From: Coemansia sp. RSA 922
Taxonomy: Eukaryota; Kickxellomycota; Kickxellomycetes; Kickxellales; Kickxellaceae
Reading direction: 5' to 3'
Assembly: GCA_027577415.1 (NCBI GenBank)
Contig: JANBQS010000450.1
Coordinates: forward strand, 1-17,695
Length of the DNA: 17,695 bases
The notes beneath the pieces were generated by a model. It was not told where the DNA came from, ran no database searches, and was given only the letters and a program-made list of their open reading frames with translations. Shown one piece after another: positions 15,598 through 17,695 of this stretch. Position 1 is the stretch's first letter. Every line of letters begins with the position of its first letter. Made by a program: the position numbers and the translations under genes.

Positions 15598-17190
15598 ATG
15601 CCACATATCCACGACCTTCACAGGGATGTCCTTACCCAGATTTTATACAAGGCAGTGGCTGCCCCGGCAAAAAACCTATCCGAGTGGAAGACCAAGTTAC
15701 CCTTACTAGCCGTATGCCGCAAATGGACCAAACTGGCCCTGAACTTTGTGTTTTACCAAGTGTATGTCGAACTCCCCAGGGTGCCAGGCCCTAGTTTGGA
15801 TGCCCATTTTTTATGGACTTCCAACGCAGAACTGTTTATCTCGCGCAGGTGTGTTCTTAAGGCCATACGCTTGACAATTGAGTTGTCGTACCACATATTT
15901 CCCGATCAGCTACGTCGCATTGCGCTGGATATACTCAAGCTGGATCGCGTTGACTGGCAGAGCATCAACTCGCTGGCTTTTACATTCGCCACCTGGACTC
16001 TATACCTTTCAATTAAACCAGGTTCTCAAGACGATAAGACTGCGACTGACGTTGCACGCACCATACCGTATTTTGCGCAGAACCTACGTAATATCGTCGA
16101 ATTAGACTTTTGTTCACTAGCCAGTAAATCCGCGGGGAAATATCTGTATACCAATATCGCCACGCTTTACGGTGGGCGGCTGCGGGCCCTTAGAGCACAA
16201 GGCTTTGTTTTGTTACCCATTGCCTGTCTTTCAAGAAACATCAAGGTGCTGGGGCTTACACTAGACTCATCGACAGTTCCTGTGCTTCCCAGTATCTGTG
16301 GTGAGACACTCAAGGTATTGAAGCTGAGTAGTGTTCCACGTAACTTTGCATGGCACCACTTCCGCTACGACATATTTGACCTGCCTATTGTATTTCGCCA
16401 GTTGACTGTCCTACGCCTCTCCTACGAGCGTACTGACACGCCGCTAACCGAGAGCGAGGTACAGGACAAGATAGCCTCCGGTGCACGCTGCTGCGACCAG
16501 CTTTACTTTCCCGCGCTGAAGCAACTGTACATTCAAAATTGTACTCCGGATTGCGACCTGCTGTATGCCGATATTCCGTTTCCCGAACTAGATTTTGTGG
16601 CATTATACGGGACTATTAACTGTATTCGCCATTGCAGCCGACTAAGATTTACTGGAGTCCGTGATCTGAGTGTTCATATTTCTTCAGCTAAATCGGACGA
16701 TATAGCAGGGATCTACAGAGTCACCAATCACTTTTTCTCCAACATTCGCATCAGTCGAGTGGCGTCTCTAAGCGTTGGCGGTAACTGGTTGGTTCTGGAT
16801 CCAGACGCAATACACTGGGCCAATCTCACAAAACTCCAAGTCGATAAAGCCGACTACGCTACAGTCTATATGACGATAGGCCGGTTGCCAAATCTTTGCG
16901 AGTTGACTGTATGTATCTTGGATTTGGGAAGTTTTGCTGGAGACTCGTCGCTGTCTATAAGCGCAGATCCGATGCTGGCTTGGGGCAAAAGACTAACAGT
17001 TCTTACTATACAGTATCCAGACAAGGGCTGTCCTTTAACTGCAGCCATCAGTGTCATACAAGCTCTTATTCGACGCGCAGTTGCACTTGAAAAGCTGGAA
17101 GTACCACACCCCGTCAGACAACATGTATGCAGGTTTATCGACATGTACAAGGATCGCTATCCTCATTTGGCCAACATGACAGTATTTTAG
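15598..17190 (+). CDS. F-box-like protein with divergent leucine-rich repeats
   Basis: 530 residues from the preferred ATG. In-frame ATGs at 15502 and 15553 are less likely because of the TATA box at 15512 and because the F-box-like segment starts right after the chosen Met. Residues about 5-60 (LHRDVLTQILYKAV, then LPLLAVCRKWTKLALNFVFYQVYVEL) fit an F-box, which would bind Skp1 in an SCF ubiquitin ligase. The rest holds irregular leucine-rich strands (ALRAQGFVLLPIACL, NIKVLGLTLDS, LKVLKLSSVP, LTVLRLSYE, NLCELTVCILDL). They suggest a solenoid that would recognise a substrate. Such intronless F-box-like/LRR genes are abundant and variable in some early-diverging fungi. No signal peptide or catalytic motif is seen. 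The frame is intact. Confidence 0.75.
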   Translation: MPHIHDLHRDVLTQILYKAVAAPAKNLSEWKTKLPLLAVCRKWTKLALNFVFYQVYVELPRVPGPSLDAHFLWTSNAELFISRRCVLKAIRLTIELSYHIFPDQLRRIALDILKLDRVDWQSINSLAFTFATWTLYLSIKPGSQDDKTATDVARTIPYFAQNLRNIVELDFCSLASKSAGKYLYTNIATLYGGRLRALRAQGFVLLPIACLSRNIKVLGLTLDSSTVPVLPSICGETLKVLKLSSVPRNFAWHHFRYDIFDLPIVFRQLTVLRLSYERTDTPLTESEVQDKIASGARCCDQLYFPALKQLYIQNCTPDCDLLYADIPFPELDFVALYGTINCIRHCSRLRFTGVRDLSVHISSAKSDDIAGIYRVTNHFFSNIRISRVASLSVGGNWLVLDPDAIHWANLTKLQVDKADYATVYMTIGRLPNLCELTVCILDLGSFAGDSSLSISADPMLAWGKRLTVLTIQYPDKGCPLTAAISVIQALIRRAVALEKLEVPHPVRQHVCRFIDMYKDRYPHLANMTVF

Positions 17191-17515
17191 ATATAGCTTA
17201 TGTGTTATCAAATTTACGATATGTTATCACACGATTGCCACCCATTTGGGAGAGAAATTAATATCTGTATTCTTTTTCTCTTTCATGAATAAGACATTAG
17301 CCAACGTATTTATAGGATAGAGTACCATGGCGTCTTGTCAATCTCTAGTGATATGACTGGCGTAGATATGGCCAGAAGCAGCGCCCAAGAACACAGGATA
17401 CGAGCACTGATCTTGCTCATCTCGAATCAGAGAACAAGTTTTTTTTATCATGAGGACTTGTATTAGTAGTGATTAGCTTTTTTTTTTGTCAAATGTTGTA
17501 ACCTACAGGGGGGAG
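17191..17515. other. Intergenic region, 3' flank of the F-box-like gene
   Basis: No open frame with features. AT-rich, with T-runs at 17440-17447 and 17479-17488 just before the next promoter. Confidence 0.5.
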
Positions 17516-17523
17516 TATATAAA
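17516..17523 (+). promoter_or_regulatory. TATA box (TATATAAA) of the next gene
   Basis: A consensus TATATAAA after a GGGGGG run. It is followed by a pyrimidine-rich leader (TTCTTCTTCTTTCTAAC) and an ATG at 17598, 75 bp after the box. The layout is the same as for the two preceding plus-strand genes. Confidence 0.6.
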
Positions 17524-17597
17524 GGCAAGCGCCAGATGGAGAGCTAGAAATATTTTTCTTCTTCTTTCTAACAATTTTCACTATTCCACTTCCCTCA

Positions 17598-17695
17598 ATG
17601 ATAACGTAAGTTGCTAATGTATTTTTATTATTATAGATTAGAAAGACCACATATTTTTAATCCATTGAAACATAGTTGGCTTATCAGTAGTATTG
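17598..17695 (+). CDS. Putative start of a gene cut by the window end; tiny first exon then intron
   Basis: The ATG at 17598 is correctly placed after a TATA box and CT-rich leader. The unspliced frame stops after three codons (ATG ATA ACG TAA), but the sequence AAC|GTAAGT at 17606 is a perfect 5' splice site. The first coding exon would be ATGATAAC only (17598-17605). A TATAG acceptor at 17632-17636 would make a 31-nt intron, which is too short to be likely, so the true acceptor is probably further on, perhaps outside the window. No product can be assigned. Confidence 0.4.

Noticed and set aside
17606..17636. 31-nt GTAAGT...TATAG as the true intron of the last gene
   Set aside because: Too short for a normal fungal intron, and the branch-like GCTAAT is only a few bases from the 5' site. 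The frame after it also stops within eight codons (at 17655-17657).
1834..17695. tRNA genes in the intergenic regions
   Set aside because: Scanning for TTCGA/TTCAA B-box-like sequences with flanking cloverleaf stems gave no plausible candidate.

Overview
The window reads as nuclear DNA of a fungus. It has compact genes with few short introns: two GT-AG introns of 100 and 102 bp are directly supported. Intergenic DNA is AT-rich, promoters are T/A-tract or TATA type, and there are fungal housekeeping genes: mitoribosomal mL59, Dpb4 of DNA polymerase epsilon, and ALG9. The F-box-like/LRR-type protein at the right resembles families expanded in early-diverging zygomycete-type fungi such as Kickxellomycotina. 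That lineage is my inference from protein style and was not tested. I saw no tRNA, rRNA, CRISPR array or transposon.

Layout. 1-1833 (+) is the 3' part of a large disordered, acidic, probably nuclear protein. 2248-2643 (-) is a 131-residue orphan with a consensus TATA box and a long upstream region rich in CAAGTG hexamers. 3390-3861 (-) is mL59 in two exons. It diverges from 4336-8568 (+), a 1410-residue disordered RG/Pro/Gln-rich protein, probably an RNA-associated scaffold. 8644-9102 (-) is the histone-fold subunit Dpb4/POLE3, which shares a 208-bp divergent promoter with ALG9 (9311-10990, +). 11115-12305 (+) is a four-CBS-domain protein. It ends 34 bp from the stop codon of a convergent two-exon Ras/Rheb-like GTPase (12340-13023, -).

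The right side differs. A 2-kb AT-rich stretch without a convincing gene (13024-15044) holds an orphan TATA box, repeated AACCACAT motifs and a perfect palindrome. After it come a small secreted protein (15045-15362, +), an F-box-like protein (15598-17190, +) and the promoter and first few codons of another gene (from 17598, +). These genes and the 131-aa orphan have strong TATATAAA or TATAAATA boxes. The clearly housekeeping genes do not.

The genes form no operon or obvious single pathway. The most notable item is the small GTPase. It naturally carries Val at the position of Ras Gly12 and Thr at the position of Ras Ala59, has an altered effector loop, and ends in a CAAX box. I found no multi-gene novel system that I could defend; the candidate novelties are the GTPase, the orphan gene with its CAAGTG-rich promoter, the secreted protein with its upstream elements, and the phospho-loop inside the CBS protein.
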